A model generated the notes under the pieces. The model did not search any database, was not told the DNA's origin, and worked only from the letters and a program-made list of their open reading frames with translations. From Strobilurus pachycystidiatus (taxonomy: Eukaryota > Basidiomycota > Agaricomycetes > Agaricales > Physalacriaceae), in NCBI GenBank assembly GCA_019915135.1, contig JAHLMK010000001.1:2170001-2234000 (forward strand): a stretch of 64,000 nt of DNA. Reading direction: 5' to 3'. The first letter of the stretch is position 1. Each line of letters begins with the position of its first letter. Position numbers and translations under genes: made by a program. This document shows positions 61,413 through 64,000 of the stretch, one piece after another.

Positions 61413-62517
61413 TCAACCTTTCTTCGCGTGCCATGGGTGCTGAAGGAGTTCGGCCGCTGGTGGTCTGGCATCCTGGTCCAGATCGAATGTGCGCGTCAAG
61501 AAATCTTGAGCTTCAGCCGAGATGTCTGGAGGTATAGGCGGTACCGCGGAAGAGCCGATCTATAGGGATCCAAATTAACGTTGGTCGAGACAAGGCAAAC
61601 AAGGCAAGTACCTTGAAGATAGCTTGCATTTGGGTGAGCTGTGCCCAAGGATGTTCACCAGTGAACATTTCCACAACGACACATCCGACACTCCATATGT
61701 CGGTCTTCTGTGTATGACTGCTCTGCTTGACGACCTCTGGTGCCATCCAGAAGACAGATCCTCGGAGCGACGGCCGGTCCGCGCTCTGTGCAGTCAAAGC
61801 CTCTGTAATGATCATGAGAGCATGTTGCGGCCATCAAGAGACGCTACTTGCGGACATCAACCTTGTTCGAGATACCGAAATCGGATATCTTCACGCCTCC
61901 CTTGTTATCGACTAGAATATTGGCGCCCTTGATGTCACGATGGATGATGTCGCGCTCATGCAGATAGGTCAGTCCTTGGAGGATCTGTCTGACGAAGTTC
62001 TTAACGAGCGGCTCTTCGAATGCACCGTAGTTGCGCAGAAGCGCAGTGACCGAACCACCCGGTACATATTCGAGGAAGATGTTCAAGCATTCATCTTCCA
62101 AAGACGAGTCTGTTGCCGCCGATTCCAGAGAGGTATTCATCAAAGTGTGTAGAGTTGCTTACAGAGATATTGAACGATGTTGTCATGTTGTAGGTCCTGT
62201 AAGAGCTCTATCTCACGCTTAAAGGCAGTAAGCATGCTATGCCTGCGTTCCTCGTTTGGAGCAAATTCTGTCGGCAGCTCAATTTGCTTGACAGCCATGA
62301 GTGAACCACTGGAAGCGTCCATGCCAAGGTAGACTTTGCCTAAAGAGCCAGCGCCGATGAGGGCACCTTTAGTCCATTTGCCTGCTATACGACAAAGAGG
62401 ACTGAGCGTCAGAAGTTGAGTCAAACTTTGAAGCATACCTTTGCGTCCATCCTGACCCCCAATACTCTGGACCACAGTCCAGTCGTCAATATGATCACTC
62501 GACGGGCGGTTGATCAT
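61413..62517 (-). CDS. STE11: STE11-type MAPKKK, copy A (kinase part; N-terminus disrupted)
   Basis: MAP kinase kinase kinase of the Ste11 group. Kinase domain intact after splicing: glycine loop [11 protein letters not shown], Lys in MAVKQIELP, Glu in [42 protein letters not shown] and [11 protein letters not shown] at the end. The intron 61851-61803 has a GC donor (GCAAGT). Upstream, family-typical sequence continues to about 62770 (RRPSYISELRRKRDRS) but a missing base near 62580 puts it out of frame, and the gene then runs into a TRM1 fragment. The first in-frame Met after the break is at 62517, leaving a kinase without the usual SAM and Ras-binding regulatory domains. Nearly identical to copy B. 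Confidence 0.8.
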
Positions 62518-62778
62518 GGTCTGGCGTCTTGGAGTCTCGATTCCGGCAGTGCTCTCGTTAGACTTAACGTCAACAGTCAGAAGACTGCGCCGGACCGGTC
62601 GCGCTTCCTGCGAAGCTCACTTATATAACTGGGACGACGCGACGCGCGGGAGGTGGTGGACAAGGTGCGGGACAGGCCTCTTCCACCCGCACGATTGGTA
62701 CTTTCCACAGATTCGGAAAGCGAGTCGGTTGGGAATGGGATGGGTGGTAATGGAAGAGAATGTTCTGTCAAGTGTGGT
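62518..62778 (-). pseudogene. Frameshifted N-terminal remnant of STE11 copy A
   Basis: Reading upstream from copy A's kinase, LLTVDV...[12 protein letters not shown] is in the kinase frame, while TDSLSESVEST, RTLSTTSRASRRPSYISELRRKRDRS lies in another frame and meets a stop just after RDRSGAV. A single missing A after GCA would restore the expected Ala-Ser-Leu-Leu-Thr-Val-Asp block. No intron of plausible size bridges the two frames. The left boundary with the TRM1 fragment is at about 62779. Confidence 0.6.
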
Positions 62779-62869
62779 CTTGATGGTTTCAGTCTGAGGC
62801 CTCCTTTGCATCACCTGTACTGATCTATCAGTCTTTGCAAACCACGACTACCCAGAGAGATGCTGGATC
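62779..62869 (+). repeat. Duplicated fragment of TRM1
   Basis: About 90 bp matching TRM1 at 59905-59991 with scattered changes: TCTTGATGGTTTC, GGCCTCCT-TGCATCACC, TGTACTGATCT-TCAGTC and CTACCCAGAGA blocks in the same order. It holds one whole small TRM1 exon plus intron edges. Immediately to its right (62870-63010) the sequence matches TRM1's 3' flank at 61256-61390, so the rest of TRM1 is deleted in this copy. Confidence 0.85.
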
Positions 62870-63029
62870 GTTCTGCAACCATCAGTTCATGATCATCTAT
62901 AGTATATTGATAAAAGATGCTTGTATCGTACAGTGACAGCTTCCGAAATCCGCGAAGTACAAAAGTATATAGGAACATAGTATTAACCCTTGATTCTGAA
63001 TACGAACAAGAAAAAAAGACACAGAAGAT

Positions 63030-64000
63030 TTAACCTTTCTTCGCGTGCCATGGGTGCTGGAGGAGTTCGGCTGCTGATGGTCTGGCATCCTGGTCTAGAT
63101 CGAATGTGCGCGTCAAGAAATCTTGGGCTTCAGCCGAGATGTCTGAAGGTATAGTCGGCTTCGCGGAAGAGCCAATCTATAGGGATTCAGGTCAATGTTT
63201 GCCGAGATATAAAAGACAAGGCAGATACCTTGAAGATAGCTTGCATTTGAGTAAGCTGTGCCCAAGGATGTTCACCAGTGAACATCTCCACAACGAGGCA
63301 TCCGACACTCCATATGTCGGCCTTCTGTGTATGGCCGCTCTGCTTGACAACCTCTGGTGCCATCCAGAAGACAGAGCCCTGAAGCGACGGCCGATGCGCG
63401 CGCTGTCCAGTCAAAGCCTCTGTAATGATCATGAGAGCAGATTGCTGTCGTCAAGAGACGTGTACTTACGAACGTCAACCTTCTTCGAGATACCGAAATC
63501 GGATATCTTCACGCCTCCCTTGTTATCGACTAGAATATTGGCGCCCTTGATGTCACGATGGATGATGTCGCGCTCATGCAGATAGGTCAGTCCTTGAAGG
63601 ATCTGTCTGACGAAGTTCTTGACGAGCGGCTCTTCAAATGCACCGTAGTTGCGCAGAAGCGCAGTGACCGAACCACCCGGCACATATTCGAGGAAGATGT
63701 TCAAGCATTCATCTTCCAAAGACGAGTCTGTTGCCAATATCAGAAAAAGATGGTCATCAAAGTGTGGAGAGTCGCTTACAAAGATACTGGACGATGTTGT
63801 CGTGTTGTAGGTCCTGCAAGAACTCTATCTCACGCTCCAAAGCAGTAAGCATGCTCTGCTTGCGTTCCTCATTTGAGGCAGATCCTGTCGGCAGTTCGAC
63901 TTGCTTGACAGCCATGAGTAGACCACTGGAAGCGTCCATGCCAAGGTAGACTTTGCCGAAAGAGCCTGCGCCGATGAGGGCACCCTTGATCCATTTGCTC
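63030..64000 (-). CDS. STE11: STE11-type MAPKKK, copy B (5' part outside window)
   Basis: Second tandem copy, transcribed leftwards, entering from beyond the right edge. Visible: [119 protein letters not shown] and HPWHAKKG before the stop at 63030. All residues at strongly conserved kinase positions match the family consensus, unlike copy A (GAGSFG versus GAGSLG, SKKV versus SNKV, KADIW versus KTDIW). The intron after the DFG exon (63469-63420) has a normal GTAAGT donor. Probably the functional gene with full N-terminal regulatory domains outside the window. Confidence 0.9.

Larger units (their letters stand above)
61256..64000. repeat. Tandem duplication: TRM1 3' flank plus STE11, two copies
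   Basis: Copy A runs from about 61256 to 62778 and copy B from about 62870 past 64000. The shared 3' flank contains AAAAGATGCTTGTATCGTAC-like and GTACAAAAGTATATAGGAAC-like blocks in both. Exons differ by only a few bases over hundreds; introns differ more. The TRM1 fragment at 62779-62869 marks the junction. Confidence 0.85.

Overview
The window is nuclear DNA from a basidiomycete fungus, most likely an agaricomycete. The evidence is very dense short introns (mostly 46-57 nt, often with GTACGT or GTAAGT donors and CTNAY-type branch sites), short spacing between genes on both strands, and the gene content. I joined exons by hand using protein-family conservation and reading-frame arithmetic. 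About 29 protein-coding genes are supported. I found no rRNA, tRNA, CRISPR array, viral gene or recognisable intact transposon.

Layout. 1-6 kb: end of the N-terminal methyltransferase NTM1 (+, cut by the left edge), a mitochondrial adenylate kinase (-), COQ11 (-), the fork-protection subunit CSM3 (+), then a gene-poor stretch holding a decayed duplication. 6-20 kb: SCAMP, PAB1, a secreted double-psi beta-barrel protein, COA8 (-), the RPA 32-kDa subunit and the WD-repeat protein CMR1. 20-36 kb: TRS120 (-), DPM2 (+), a very large C1-domain protein (-) and a coiled-coil protein (-). 36-46 kb: a DUF4211 protein, TAF13, an RRM protein (-), a protein-kinase-like gene, an NSRP1-like splicing factor (-), the exosome subunit MTR3, HUS1 (-) and SDH3. 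46-64 kb: an L-type amino-acid transporter, ATX1, a ferric reductase, a SNF2/RING helicase (-), TRM1, and two tandem STE11-type MAPKKK copies (-), the second cut by the right edge.

Most genes are conserved single-copy housekeeping genes. Themes that recur are mitochondrial function (ADK2, COQ11, COA8, SDH3, probably a TRM1 isoform), replication and DNA-damage response (CSM3, RFA2, CMR1, HUS1), and metal handling (ATX1 next to a ferric reductase). Many genes are divergent pairs sharing promoters of 49-200 bp.

The most notable observations are four. First, at least seven GC-AG introns, a high number for one window. Second, a tandem STE11 duplication that carried a fragment of TRM1 with it and left one copy truncated and frameshifted at its N-terminus; at one donor site of the pair one copy has GC where the other has GT. 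Third, a start-codon-only first exon in DPM2 and a 4-nt one in SCAMP. Fourth, a roughly 2,300-residue C1-domain protein of unclear function with an apparent single-base frameshift. I did not find a convincing new multi-gene system.
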